From NCBI GenBank assembly GCA_022606425.2, contig JAHDVF020001557.1, positions 92,091-156,090 on the forward strand: a DNA stretch of 64,000 bases. The letters are read 5' to 3'. This document shows, one piece after another, positions 44,601-55,170 of the stretch. The notes beneath the pieces are model-generated. The model saw only the letters and a program-made list of their open reading frames with translations, had not been told where the DNA came from and ran no database searches. Position numbers and translations under genes: made by a program. Numbering within the stretch: position 1 is the first letter of the stretch; each line of letters opens with the position of its first letter. Origin of the DNA: Lepidostoma basale. Lineage: Eukaryota; Arthropoda; Insecta; Trichoptera; Lepidostomatidae.

Positions 44601-44794
44601 ATGAGTGATTCACTTTTCCGGTTTTTAAACTCCGATTCTGAAATATGTAATGATTTCACAGCAACGTAATCCGAGTATTTTTTAACACAATAGTAATCGA
44701 TAGGTTAAATGAACATATTTTTGATACAATAAAAAATAAATAATTAACTTATTGAACGTTAAGGCATTAACACTGTGGAACTCCATAGTAATAT

Positions 44795-46172
44795 CTTCTT
44801 CTTCTTCCCTTTTTGTAGACTCAGGAGTCTGTTATTTCAGGCGGGTCCTCTTGAGATGCTGAACTCCAGCTTTCTCTCCACCGTTTCGGGGGTCTTCCTG
44901 GTCGGCGTTGTCCGTTTGGCGTTCCATGGAGAGCTATGTGTGGTATTCTATTTGAGCTCATCCTTTCTACGTGTTCATGCCAGTATCGCCGTCTTTGACG
45001 TCCCCATCTGACCACATCTTCGACCTCGCAGATTTCTCGGATTGCTGTATTCCTAACTCGATCACGTAGGGTCTTGCCAGCTATAGCGCGGAGCGTTTTC
45101 ATCTCGGTTGTCCTGAGCATGCTCTTTGTCTTGACAGTATCTGCCCTCGATTCAATGCCATATGTGAGGATTGATCGCACACAGGTCTTGTAGATGCGTA
45201 CCTTGCTGTCAGTCCTCATGTCCCTGTTTCTCCATATGACATCTTTCAGGCAGCCTGCAACTGCTGCAGCCCTATCCACCTGTGACCTTACTTCTCTGGG
45301 GAGGTCATTAGAGCTGGTTACTTCGCTTCCGAGATATCTGAATAGGTCCACCTGTTCGATTTCCTCCTGGCGTACGGAGACTTCGCATCTCAGTTGATTT
45401 CTTGCGAATGTCATACACTTCGTTTTGGGGTGGATATGATCATGTTATATTTTGAACAGGATTCATCAAACTTTGAGAGCATTGCTTGCAAGTCGCTTTG
45501 ATTTTCGGCCACGATTGTGGCGTCGTCTGCATAGCAAAGCATTCCAATTACCTCTTTACCCAGAGCGTACCCTAAATTGAGAGATGCAACCTCTGCAATG
45601 ATGTTGTCCATGATGCAGTTAAAGAGAAATGGGCTCAAGCTGTCGCCTTGTCTGATGCCAAGGGATGTTTTTATGGCTTTAGTGAATTTCCCATTTGCTC
45701 TGATCTTTGTGTTGCCGTCTAGGTTGATCTCTCTTACCACATTAACAAGTGATGGAGGCGCCAACCTCGTGGTTAAAGTATTCAGGAGGTCCTTCAGCTT
45801 GATTCTGTCAAACGCTTTTGTGAGGTCGATGTAACACAGGTATGCTGGTTTATTATATTCCAATGCTTTTTCCTTTATCTGTCTGAGAGTAAATATTGCA
45901 TCAGTGGTGGAGCGGTTCCTTCTGAATCCTTGCTGCTCTTCTCTGTTGGTGATGTGAGTTTCAAGTTTTTCTTTAATTATCATTGTAAATAATTTAAAGG
46001 TAGAGCACAACAATGATATTCCTCGATAGTTCTCTGGGTTTGTCTTTTGTCCCTTTTTAAAGATGGGTACTGTAATGCTTGATCTCCAGTCTGCAGGTAT
46101 AGTTGACGTGTCTAATATTTTGTTAAACAGTTTAGAGAGTTCAGTCACTAGTCGGTTATCGGCGTACTTGAG
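44795..46172 (-). mobile_element. LINE with RT, 5'-truncated, bounded by 11-bp duplication
   Basis: Minus-strand insertion flanked by catagtaatat at 44784-44794 and 46173-46183. The 3' end is cagactcctgagtct followed by a (GAA)n tail. The coding region is split by one frameshift near 45415. 3' fragments of the same family are at 6595-6960, 17485-17790 and 55755-56055, and probably 49520-49900. Confidence 0.85.
44821..45414 (-). pseudogene. LINE reverse transcriptase, C-terminal part after frameshift
   Basis: Continues from TKxMTFARNQLRCEV, with VDLFRYLGSEV, KVRIYKTCVRSILTYGIES, ETRADT-type thumb residues, TLRAIAGKTLRDRVRN and RRPGRPPKRWRES, and ends PEITDS. This is the standard C-terminus for the family, and its 3' end runs to the (GAA)n tail at 44795. 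Confidence 0.83.
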
Positions 46173-46175
46173 CAT
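45411..46175 (-). pseudogene. LINE reverse transcriptase palm and fingers (frameshifted)
   Basis: Reads SSITVPIFKKGQKTNPENYR, GISLLCSTFKLF, QQGFRRNRSTTDAIF, LCYIDLTKAFDRI, GIRQGDSLSPFLFNCI and catalytic YADDA, covering RT blocks 1-5. The N-terminal endonuclease is missing (5' truncation at 46172; the first bases of the frame come from flanking DNA). It ends at a stop just after STPKRSV, where a frameshift moves the rest of the protein to the frame at 44821-45414. Confidence 0.85.
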
Positions 46176-46539
46176 AGTAATATACTTAGAAAATTTAAAA
46201 TAACTTTGTTTAATCCACTAATTATTAAAAACATATTACAAAAACACGACATGTTTCGGAGGATACCTCCATCTTCAGCTGTAAAAATATTTTAAAAACT
46301 AAACAAAGAAAGACTAATATAAAAACGCAATTAAAATTCGATACAATAATAAAAAATTTAAAATTAACCTAGGCTATTTGTTATTAGTACCAATACTCTT
46401 ATTTATCAGTAATTAATAAATAATATTTAATAATAATAATACATGACGATTATATAAAAAAAATATAAAAAAATATTTAAAAATATAATTTTGAAAAAAC
46501 ATACATTTGAAAAGACTTTGTATAGAAATTAATAAATGA

Positions 46540-46815
46540 TTAATTTGATTGGGAATGGGAGCTTGGGAGATTAAATGTAGACAAAGTATTTAAGCAGAAA
46601 GGAGTTAAAGGAGAAATCTGATTATTAAGTATGTTTTCAACCAATTTCACCGACTTAAGGATTTCTAAATTTTCAAGTTTGTTTAATTTATTGCTATTGT
46701 TAACTGTGTGTAGAATTGTGTCATTTTTATCGAAACTATGGTCAAATTCAACACAATGGTTAGCCATCTCAGAAAAAATAGTATGTTTGTAATAAGGTTC
46801 ATTTTTAAATTTAAA
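46540..46815 (-). pseudogene. Probable C-terminal GIY-YIG endonuclease tail of a Penelope-like element
   Basis: The open stretch NEPYYKHTIFSEMANHCVEF, then DHSFDKNDTILHTVNNSNKL, NKLENLEILKSVKL, VENILNNQISPL (minus strand, ending 46540) resembles the end of Penelope proteins. There an (A/F)xNHxxxxxHSFD segment is followed by ...ILHxxxxxxKLxxLExLEIxK and LNxQxxxxxSPL. That pattern is recalled from family knowledge, not searched. The upstream part, including RT and the GIY-YIG core, is absent. A stop lies just upstream at 46816-46818, and the short element starting at 46826 cuts the sequence. Confidence 0.5.
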
Positions 46816-46825
46816 TTATTGTAAC

Positions 46826-47000
46826 TAACTAACTAACTAACCATCACGCCGTCTCCCCGAAAGGGTAGGCAGAAAGAATGGACTGTCACACTTTAACCGA
46901 TGCGGCACTCCATCCTTCTCTTTTCGCCCCGCGGGAGACGCGGTGTGATGGGTTGCGAACCTCATCGCCACCAATAGGCATCTCCCGCGCACACTTCGAT
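46826..47000 (-). mobile_element. SINE-like element with RTE-type tail, inserted in the Penelope-like remnant
   Basis: Begins with (CTAA)n and accatcacgccgtctccccg and ends in ccaccaataggcatctcccg. Both this copy and the one at 60180 extend about 25 bp further (gcgcacacttcgatcttcca), a longer variant of the head. Confidence 0.72.
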
Positions 47001-47817
47001 CTTCCAACATCCACAAAATAAATCTAAAACAAATATATAAAATACAATGATATAAAATAAAATAACAAAATAAAAATAATTTAATACAAAATGTTATTTT
47101 TAGATGGGGCATATTTGTCTATTTAATTTATGTTCCACGAATCCACCGTTTTTTTTTTAAATTTAGCACATAATGTAATAACACATAATGTTTTTCCGAT
47201 GTTGCACATGTTGACATGGACGATCCAGACTTTTGTGTTTCTTTAATTTATGTTACACGTATCCACCGTTTTTTAAATTAGCTGTTATATGATTTAATTA
47301 ATGTTCCACGTATCCACTTTTTTTATTTGGCAGTAATTAGGCACTTAAAACCAACTAACACCAGCAAGAACTTTAAAAGAATATTGAAGAAATTATTCAA
47401 ATTGTCATTGGAACAAATGAAAAATTTATTTTTACACCTGTAAAATTTTTTATATAACCGAAAAAACTTGGATAATTTTGACATCAAAACAGTACAAACG
47501 TATTACGTCTCACAATTAACTATTATAAAGTGCGGCAACAATCAAATTGACCAAAACAATTCACTTATACACGTAATTTCTCCAAATTCACGGGAGCTCC
47601 ACATGAACCAAACCAAATTTTCAAAATCAGAATTCTTGTATCTTTTCAAAATTATTGTATCGAATTTTAAATGCGTTTTTATATAAGTCCTTCCTTGTTT
47701 AGTTATTATTATATTTTTAAATCTGAAGATGAAGGTATCCTCGAAACATTTCGTGTTTTTATATATTTTTTTAATAGTGGATTAAACAAAGTTATTTTCA
47801 ATTTCCTAAATATATAA

Positions 47818-48374
47818 CTACGAAACAAAATTTGCATAAGATTAAATAAAGGTTAAATTGGATAATATTTTTCACGTTATACTAAGCAATTCAAAACAAA
47901 TCTAATTACTGATACAAATAACTGAAATACCCAAAAGTTCTTTCCGTAATTGATTAGTGGTAGAATAATATATTCTTTCCTCTTTTATAAACCAAAATCC
48001 GCTCTAATCTCTCAGTGATTTACATAATTACATCAATGATTAATGCCCCTAATTGATTAGAGCAATTTCCCCCGAGATGGCGCTACATGTCAAGGAACTA
48101 ATAAATATTGCTTAATTAATTTTCAATTTTGATCAGACCCATCGTTTCTGGTGTCCCCCTGTACTTTTATTTGACTTTTATGACCGAGTACCAACTTAAC
48201 GATTTATCGGATAAACAAAATTGCTAATGTACACAGGTTTAACATAATTTTGTTTGTATTACTTGGTTGCGTGCTTTTGGAAAGAATAAAGAAGATTTTT
48301 ACGATATAGAACCCTGAAATAGAGGAAAAAGTAATTCTATCTAATTATTAATTATTCACATTTGATCATTTATC
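47818..48374. other. No recognised feature
   Basis: Looks unique within the window. It has mildly higher complexity around 48050-48200 but no coding signature. Confidence 0.35.
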
Positions 48375-48880
48375 CGTCTACTGTCTAGAAAGACAAAGAC
48401 CACAATATATAAAACGCTGATTAGACCAGTCCTAACATATCCCTCGGAGACTTGGACGCTCACTAAACGGGGTGAAAAAAAAATTAACTGCTTCGAAAGG
48501 AAGATCCTCCGCAGAATCTTCGGACCCATTAAGGATGGTCAGACGTGGAGAAGGAGATACAACACAGAGCTCTACGATCTATACCTAAGATTAACAGACT
48601 ATATCTAAGATTAACAGACTGCGCTGGCTAGGGCACTTGCACCGCATGGGAGATCTGGAGCCCCCCAAAAGAGTGTTGTATGACAATCCAGCAAGGCGAA
48701 GAAGCATCGGTAGGCCGAGACTGCGATGGCTGGATGGTGCCGTGGCAGATTGTCGGGTCCTGGAGCAGCAAGACTGGGAGGTGGCGGCCAGAAATAGGAC
48801 GGGATGGAGATGTTTCTTGGAGGAGGCCAAGACCCACCAAGGGTTGTAGCGCCGGAGAAGAAGAAGAAGAAGATAATTTA
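48375..48880 (+). mobile_element. LINE 3' end (RPRLRWLDGAV family), (GAA)n tail
   Basis: Frames read GHLHRMGDLEPPKRVLYDNP, IGRPRLRWLDGAVADCRVLE and FLEEAKTHQGL. Ends ccggagaagaagaagaagaa. A 17-bp segment near 48590-48620 (ataccta/tatcta agattaacagact) is duplicated in tandem. Confidence 0.75.
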
Positions 48881-49289
48881 TCCATTTTTATGTTTCTAGT
48901 TAAATCAGTATCTTATAATAATAGCAATAAAAAGGAAATACATTCCAGGATTATTAAATATATGTATTAGTGTTAACGAAACTTTGAAATATAATATAAT
49001 ATTTCAAAATGGTAATTACTAAAGGATTATTTTAGTTAGTTAAGCTTTTATTATTTTAAAGTGGCTTGGCTTTATAATGTCGAATTTTATTTCTACATTC
49101 TCGTTCATAATTAAATAATTTGCAAACACTCAATTATTCATTATAAATGTGGTATTAATTTTTCCTAAACAAGTTAAAATTAGGTAATTTGTTATCGTTG
49201 ACCAGTATCGGAGATGGTTATTTATATTGAATGCTTAAAAGTTTTATTGATCCTTATTAATGCGAGTAAAGTAGATAATTAAGTAATGT

Positions 49290-50570
49290 TCTTCTTCTTT
49301 CTTCTTATTCTTCTTCCTTGGTGTAGACCTATGTGGTCTGTTCTCCAGAGAGTTGATCTTCCTGTGAGGTAGATTCCCAGCTGTCCTTCCATTTTTTAGG
49401 AGGTCTTCCACAAGGACAAGTCCCAGGAGGCTAATTATGCAAAGCAATATAGAGGAGTCTGGTGATGTCCATTCTTTGAACATGACCGCACCAGTCCCAT
49501 TCGAAATTCATAATAAAAAAATGTTGTACTTCTTTGTAAGGTCAAAATATACAAAACCTGCGTAAGACCTATATTGATATATGGCATAGAAACCAGAGCG
49601 GTTACAACTAGAACAAAGATAAGTGCGGGTGGCAGAGATGCGGACGCTGAGGACAATAGCAGAAAAGACTCTTTGAGATAGGGTGAGGAACACGGCTACC
49701 CGCGAAATCTGCAAGGTGGAAGATATTGTCAGACGTGTAGACGAAGGATCCCTCCAGAATCCCAAATATTGTGATGCATCAGATTTCTGTTGGCTGCCAT
49801 CCCTCTGGAAGACCGCCAAGGAGATGGAGGGATAGCTGGGAGTCGACATCCCAAAAGAGGCCAGCCTGAACTACAGGAACAGTCCAAATGTCTAAAGGCA
49901 AGAATAATAAGAAAAACTTATTTCAATGCCATATCAGGTTTCCTGCTTCTTCTTTTGCTTTAATTAGGACTGTGTCCTGTTATTTCTCGGAGCCTGTTCC
50001 TGGGATGCAGATGTCCAACTGTCACGCCATTTTTTAGGTGGTCTTGCTGCAGGTCAATTTCCTTTCGATACTTTATTTACGGCTATATTTATCACTCTTT
50101 CAGAACATGGTCTCTCCAGTAGCGTCTTCCTCATTGCACGACATCTTCTACATTGCAGATCTTTCTTATTTCAGAATTGATTATTTTGTCTCGGAGTGTC
50201 GTTCCCGCAACGGATCGGAGAGTCTTCATTTTTGTGGTTCTTAGGAGACTTTTTGATCTAATGGTGTCAGCTCTCATTTCTATTGCATATGTCATTATAG
50301 GACGAACGGCATGTCTTGTAGATTTAAATTTTGCTCTCCTTTAGCATATTTTTATTTTTCTAAACAGCATTCGTCAAGCACCCAGCCACAACGGCGGCCC
50401 TGTTGGTTTGTTCACTTACTTCTCCGTAGAGGTCACTGCTGCTTGATACACCATCACCTAAGTACTTGAAAAGCATCACTTGTTCTATTATTTTATTATC
50501 TAATGCAAGCTTGCATCGTACTGGTTGCCTTGATGTAACAATGCTCTTTGTCTTGATCAGGTTTCCCCGA
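49290..50570. mobile_element. Three abutting LINE 3' fragments of one superfamily
   Basis: 49290-49500 minus (tgtagacctatgtggtctgt), 49520-49900 plus (tgcggacgctgaggacaata), 49945-50560 minus (gtcctgttatttctcggagc, gacgaacggcatgtcttgta). All resemble the TLRAIAGKTLRDRVRN type. Confidence 0.65.
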
Positions 50571-50904
50571 CATTTAATTCAAAATGTTGAGCCGAAAGCT
50601 ATTTCGCATTTAAAAGATATTGAGGGGCTGTCCGAGAATTGGGGTTTCATTCTACCTCCCCTTAACCGGTTGGATCCGATTATCTGGCACCGGATATTCA
50701 CCAATTTCACTATAATCTTTCTAATCAAAAACTAATGCCTCCAATTTTTTTCTACTTTAACCACTTAATATTCGTTTTTTTTTTCATAAAAATATAACCA
50801 AAAATATCAGGTTATTTTATTTTTTGTCTTAAGAATTAACATGATTTAAAAGTTGTCTAGTTCAAAAAAGCAAAACAGAAGTGAATGAAATGTAAAAAAT
50901 CTAA

Positions 50905-51065
50905 CTAACTAACTAACTAACAATCGCACCATTTCCCTGGAGGGGTTGGCAGAAAGACTGGAACGCCACACTGTTCTGTCCTGACATACTTCTCTCGCTT
51001 CCTCGACATTTATACATCTTGTCATGCACGCACGTCGATTTCTCCGACTTCTCACGTGACCGATA
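50905..51065 (-). mobile_element. RTE-like 3' end
   Basis: (CTAA)n then aatcgcaccatttccctgga, catgcacgcacgtcgatttc. Confidence 0.7.
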
Positions 51066-51163
51066 TTTAATATTCGATTCTATCGTGACCGATATTTAAT
51101 ATTGCTCAATTTTAGTTAATAGTAATATATATATGTAATATTATTTGTAATAGTAATATATAA

Positions 51164-52741
51164 AATGAAATAACCGAGGTACCCACAGAAAATGATTACG
51201 AAGTAAATCCTCCCACAATCACAGAAGTGAAATTAGTAATTAGGAAATTAAAAAACAATAAAGCACCGGGAGTGGATAATATACCATCTGAGCTACTGAA
51301 ATATGGAAATGATCATCTCCATAAGTTGATCCACACAATTATAACAAAAATATGGAACCTAGAACATATCCCTGAAGATTGGCAGATGAGTATAATATGT
51401 CCAATCCACAAAAAGGGAGACAAGCTGAAATGCGAGAATCACAGAGGCATCTCACTTTTGAGTACATCATACAAAATCTTTACCACAATACTTAAAAACA
51501 GAATGGAACACTTTGCAGAAAACATCATCGGAGAGTACCAGGCTGGGTTCAGGAGGAACAGATCAACAAGTGATCAATTGTTCACAGCAAGGCAGATCCT
51601 AGCAAAATGCTGGGAATTTGACGTCGATGTATATCAGCTGTTCATTGACTTCAAACAGGCTTATGATAGTATCAGTAGAGAGAAACTGTATGATGTACTC
51701 TTGAACTTCAAAATCCCTACGAAGTTAGTAAGACTGGTAAAAGCAACCATGGATAATACAAAATGTAGAGTCAAGATAGGAGGAGAGCTCACAGATGAAT
51801 TCATGGTATCACAGGGCCTCAAACAAGGTGATGGTTTAGCCCCAACACTTTTTAACCTGAGTTTGGAATATGCCATAAGGAAAACTTACCACCTTAACAC
51901 GAATCCCAACACATACTTTCATAGCAGCCAGATCATAGGATATGCAGACGACCTTAACATTGTAGGAAGATCCCTAGCAGCCATACACGAAGTATTTGAG
52001 CCTTTAGAGACAGCAGCCAAGGAGGTGGGTTTAGAGATAAACGAAGAAAAGACACAAATAATGAAACAAACCAGGAATGCAACCCATAACTCAAGGCGAA
52101 CCATCAGATTCAAGGATAGATACAACTTTAAGATGGTGGAGGACTTCACTTACCTGGGTTCGTCTATAACAAAAGAAAACGAAGATCACAAGGAAATCGA
52201 AAGAAGAATCACAATTGGTAACAAAACATTCTTCTCTCTACTACCAGCGCTCAAATCAAGAAACGTACACTGGAAAACCAAAATCACCCTGTATAAAACA
52301 ATCATCCGAACAGTAGTGACCTATGGGTGTGAGGCGTGGACAATGACAGCGAAATCTGCAGAGCGACTGGATACCTTTGAGAGAAGGGTGCTGCGCAGAA
52401 TTCTGGGGCCTGTGAATGACGGTGAAGGCTGGAGAGTGCGGCATAATGACGAGCTGTACAATATTTACAAAGCTCCCAGTCTCTCCACACAGGTCAGACT
52501 GAATAGACTGAGATGGGCCGGTCACGTACAGAGGATGCCGTCATCGCGAACCCCAAAAAGATTGCTGGAGTGGCACCCAGGTAGTAGAAGACCAATTGGA
52601 CGACCAAGGCTGCGATGGGAGGATGAAGTTGGGAGAGATGGAACAAGATTGTTAAGAGTGTCAGATTGGAGGGTCCAAGCGGAGGACAGGAGGAGTTGGA
52701 GGCGAAGAATACTGGAGGCTAAGGCTCGATATGGGCTGTAG
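51164..52741 (+). CDS. RTE-like reverse transcriptase, endonuclease part missing
   Basis: An open frame of 525 codons without its native start: the TAA at 51161-51163 closes it upstream, and the first potential initiation codon is a GTG at 51227. Numbering from there: APGVDNIPSELLK (13-25), the RT palm with QLFIDFKQAYDS (137-148), QGLKQGDGLAPTLFN (196-210) and catalytic YADD (239-242). A thumb follows, then the C-terminal RLRWAGHVQRM...GRPRLRWEDEV region common to this group. The apurinic-type endonuclease that should precede it has been lost by 5' truncation. The frame has no stop or shift, so the copy is young. It has no visible promoter and is unlikely to be expressed as a functional enzyme. 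Confidence 0.88.
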   Translation, partial: NEITEVPTENDYEVNPPTITEVKLVIRKLKNNKAPGVDNIPSELLKYGNDHLHKLIHTIITKIWNLEHIPEDWQMSIICPIHKKGDKLKCENHRGISLLSTSYKIFTTILKNRMEHFAENIIGEYQAGFRRNRSTSDQLFTARQILAKCWEFDVDVYQLFIDFKQAYDSISREKLYDVLLNFKIPTKLVRLVKATMDNTKCRVKIGGELTDEFMVSQGLKQGDGLAPTLFNLSLEYAIRKTYHLNTNPNTYFHSSQIIGYADDLNIVGRSLAAIHEVFEPLETAAKEVGLEINEEKTQIMKQTRNATHNSRRTIRFKDRYNFKMVEDFTYLGSSITKENEDHKEIERRITIGNKTFFSLLPALKSRNVHWKTKITLYKTIIRTVVTYGCEAWTMTAKSAERLDTFERRVLRRILGPVNDGEGWRVRHNDELYNIYKAPSLSTQVRLNRLRWAGHVQRMPSSRTPKRLLEWHPGSRRPIGRPRLRWEDEVGRDGTRLLRVSDWRVQAEDRRSWRRRILEAKARYGL

Positions 52742-52760
52742 GGCCATCGAAGAAGAAAGA
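51164..52760 (+). mobile_element. RTE-like LINE, 5'-truncated with open RT frame
   Basis: Starts abruptly within the RT-encoding frame and ends 20 bp after the stop with a (GAA)n-type tail, the very short 3' UTR typical of RTE elements. agtaatatata is found just upstream (about 51152-51162) and just downstream (about 52761) and is the likely target duplication. Fragments of the same family lie at 56560-57060, 28830-28975 and 29050-29200. Confidence 0.85.
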
Positions 52761-52793
52761 AGTAATATATATGTATATTTAAATAGTACTCAC

Positions 52794-52898
52794 ATAAATG
52801 ATTAGGTCTCTTGGGTTGTGCGCATTGGTGCCACAAATGTACAGCATATTATCGCCAATATCCTCTATTACCCGAACATGATTTCTGCACTCGTAATC
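52794..52898 (-). CDS. Sema2: Semaphorin exon A (sema domain, early blade)
   Basis: This exon encodes 35 residues starting DYECRNHVRVIEDIGDNMLY and continuing through ICGTNAHNP to LIIY. The Cys and the VCGTNA-type motif are hallmarks of the first part of the sema propeller, and the wording is closest to class 2 members. The acceptor is a long pyrimidine tract ending in CAG at 52899-52901. The donor is GTGAGT starting at 52793. Both ends are phase 0. The upstream partner exon, which should carry the first 100 or so residues, was not found between here and base 64000. An RTE retrotransposon copy in the following intron ends about 33 bp from this exon's donor site, in the opposite orientation to the gene. 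Confidence 0.88.
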
Positions 52899-52959
52899 CT
52901 GAAAAAAAAAAGGAATAATAAATACAATTATATTTATAATTACTAGAGTCAACCCATAC

Positions 52960-53740
52960 ATATGGGAGTGAAGTTTGGAGTTCGGAGAAGATGAAAAAAA
53001 GTACAAAAAATAAGATCGCTAATAATTATGTGTGGATATTAGTTATGGTATTTGAAAAGGAAGAATATATGACGGATTGTGACATAAGTGCGAACAGTGA
53101 GAAATTAGAGCAAGTTCACGAAATTATTTATCTGGGAAGCATGTTTACAAGAGATGGAAGAATGGCGAAAGATATCGGAAAAAGGGTTGGAGCTGGAAAC
53201 AAAATAAATGGTGCACTCAAAGTCATTACAGCAAATAGAAATATATCTACTGAAGCAAAGATGGCAGTGCACAATGAAGTTCTAGTCTCGACCCTTATGT
53301 ACAGAAGTGAAGCTTTGAGCTGGCAGAAGAAGGATGAATGTAGGATAAATGCCGTAGAAATGAGGTCACTAAGAAGAATTTATAATGAAAATCTAATGAT
53401 GAAGTAAGAAATGAATATAAGGCGGATGAATGCGTGATAAATAAAATTAAGAAAGAGTCACTAAGATGGTTTGGACATATGGAACGAACGGATGAGAGAA
53501 GAATGGTTAAAAAGATATATACAAGTAGTGTGAATGGGAAAAGAAGTCGAGGAAGGCCAAGGAAGACATAGCATGACCAAATTAATCAATTACTGAAAGA
53601 CGGTCATGTTTGAAGTAGGAACTATCGACAAGCGTGCATGTCACGATGTTTGAATGTAAAAGAGGCGCGAGAGCTATGTCTGGATAGAACAATGTGGCGA
53701 TCCATCCTCTCTGCCTACCCCTCCGAGGAAACAGCGTTAA
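52960..53740 (+). mobile_element. RTE-like C-terminal region, frameshifted
   Basis: 53040-53400 reads CDISANSEKLEQVHEIIYLG, SMFTRDGRMAKDIGKRVGAG, VEMRSLRRIY. After the stop the rest of the tail continues in other frames to aaacagcgttaattaattag. Confidence 0.75.
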
Positions 53741-53744
53741 TTAA

Positions 53745-54171
53745 TTAGTTAGAAATGAAAATAATGCACACACGCAACATACGTCTTGCCCGCGCGACAG
53801 TCCTGTCAAAAATCTTACGCGTGTGTGACGTCATACTGGTCGCTCGGTATCTATCACCATCCGACGTGTTAATGCAGCGATTAATATCTGCTGTGTATAG
53901 TAGGGGCATTGTGTGCCCACGTACCATGTATGTACGTATTACATTTTTGACAATTTCCCTTAATATGAGTCTGTAGCCTTAGGTGTTCATCTCTGCCCGA
54001 CATTTCCTTCTTCCATTATCAGACCCGCCGGCGGTGGGGGATCATTTGTTATCCGGGGCGGTGACAGTGCAGAGACAGGACCGGATGCAGGGAATACGAC
54101 TTGAAATTTGTGCACCGGGCACAATGGAGAAGCGAGCGAGATAACGTCAATCATGCAGTTTCTTGATGTAT
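53745..54171. other. GC-richer non-repeat stretch
   Basis: Contains CpG-containing segments (cgcgcgacagtcctgtc, gacccgccggcggtggggg). Neither strand reads as semaphorin. Function unknown. Confidence 0.35.
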
Positions 54172-54290
54172 GTACAGTGGAACCCCGGTAATCCGACAAA
54201 CTTTTTGCAGGGCAGTGTCGGACTATTGAATTTTTCGGATTATAGAGTACCCTATAGTCCGGATTTTTTTTTAAAAAGAGAACCTTGTAA
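54172..54290 (+). mobile_element. Possible pogo/Tigger-type DNA transposon end
   Basis: cagtggaaccccggtaatcc then gacaaactttttgcag, a style of terminus (cagtggaacc...) I recall for pogo-like elements. No second end or transposase found. Confidence 0.4.
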
Positions 54291-54429
54291 AAATTACAGA
54301 TCAAAATGATAAGATAATATCTGGACTACAAATCATACTTCATATTATGTATGTCGAATTTACTAAATTAAACACAATCGAGAGCTTACTTTTTATTATA
54401 AAATTAACCTCATTAATGCTACTTACAAA

Positions 54430-54800
54430 CCCTAAAAGTGCACACTATGAACTGGTTTGAAGCATTCGATATGTGGTTGCACAGGAGAATGCTTTGCATA
54501 GCGTGGACAGATTTCATCAGCAATTTGGAGGTTTTAAAGAGAGAAAATATCTGGGACACATTCTGCGGGGAGATAAATCCGGTTTGCTCCAACTAATACT
54601 GATGGGAAAAATTGAGGGGCAGCGTGGTCCTGGTAGAAGGCAAACGTCTTGGCTGTGCAACATAAGAGACTGTACCGGGATGAGACATGTGGGGCAGCTG
54701 TTCCGGGTTGCGCAAGATAGAGAAACCTTCGCCGGAGTGATTGCCAACGTCGCGTCAGGGGGACCTGATACGGCACGCGAAGAAAAAGAAGAATTCAATA
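54430..54800 (+). mobile_element. LINE 3' fragment (RMLRIPWTD family)
   Basis: HILRGDKSGLLQLILMGKIE, GQRGPGRRQTSWLCNIRDCT, FAGVIANVASGG in one 132-codon stretch. Confidence 0.75.
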
Positions 54801-55170
54801 TATCTAATTTCTCTTACATTTTTTCGACTGTCACCCTTCTTTTGCCAGTTTCATACAAAAGAGAATTTTGATAAAATAAGTAACGATTGGGCATTTAAAC
54901 CCCAGTGCCGGACCTGATCTCAAATAAAAAATATCCAAGATGGCGACGATATTCATTTGTCACCGCGATTCCCCCACCCGTAGCAGTCTCACACATTCTC
55001 TTCAGACTTTCCATAAATTTCAATATTCCTGGTACATTATTTAAATTGGTATGCCATACTCCATACAAAAGAAATCGGGAATAGAAAAATAATTTAATTA
55101 ATAAATATATAAAATAAAATAAACATTTTATCTATGAACCAAGGAGTTATAATTATATTTAATGCCAATT

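Larger units (their letters stand above)
46181..47815. mobile_element. Penelope-like element remnant between inverted terminal repeats
   Basis: Two arms of about 95 bp in inverted orientation (46181-46278 and 47723-47815) share ataactttgtttaatccact, a cgaaacat...cgtg segment and the stem ctgaagatg(g)a. Adjacent to the left arm, read on the minus strand, is a frame resembling the C-terminal end of Penelope GIY-YIG endonucleases. A short SINE-like element (46826-47000) is inserted in it. A part of the interior recurs at 60420-60870. Confidence 0.6.
1524..52898 (-). other. Sema2 (2a/2b not resolved): Class 2 semaphorin gene, six internal exons with repeat-filled introns
   Basis: The span of a host gene read on the minus strand. 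Six exons join in one reading frame with phases 0, 1, 1, 2 and 1 at the successive junctions, and every junction uses AG acceptors and GT donors. The 1232 coding bases give about 410 residues. From family knowledge, class 2 semaphorins are secreted axon-guidance ligands with an N-terminal signal, a sema beta-propeller, a PSI module and an Ig-like domain, acting through plexins. The class call rests on landmarks: a GTNAHNP motif after a CRNHVRVI stretch, LRTLKYDTKW, VPNPRPG and a CxRYDxCxRC-RDPYCGW PSI start. The signal peptide, first propeller blade and Ig exons are not in the window. The TE load sits in introns, so the gene need not be damaged by it. I could not separate Sema-2a from Sema-2b. 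Confidence 0.88.

Noticed and set aside
1524..52898. Processed semaphorin pseudogene
   Set aside because: Exons are separated by kilobases, with matched splice sites and preserved phase. There is no poly-A or intron loss, and no stop or shift in any exon.
54172..54290. A complete pogo transposon
   Set aside because: Only one plausible terminus was seen; no second end or transposase frame could be found nearby.
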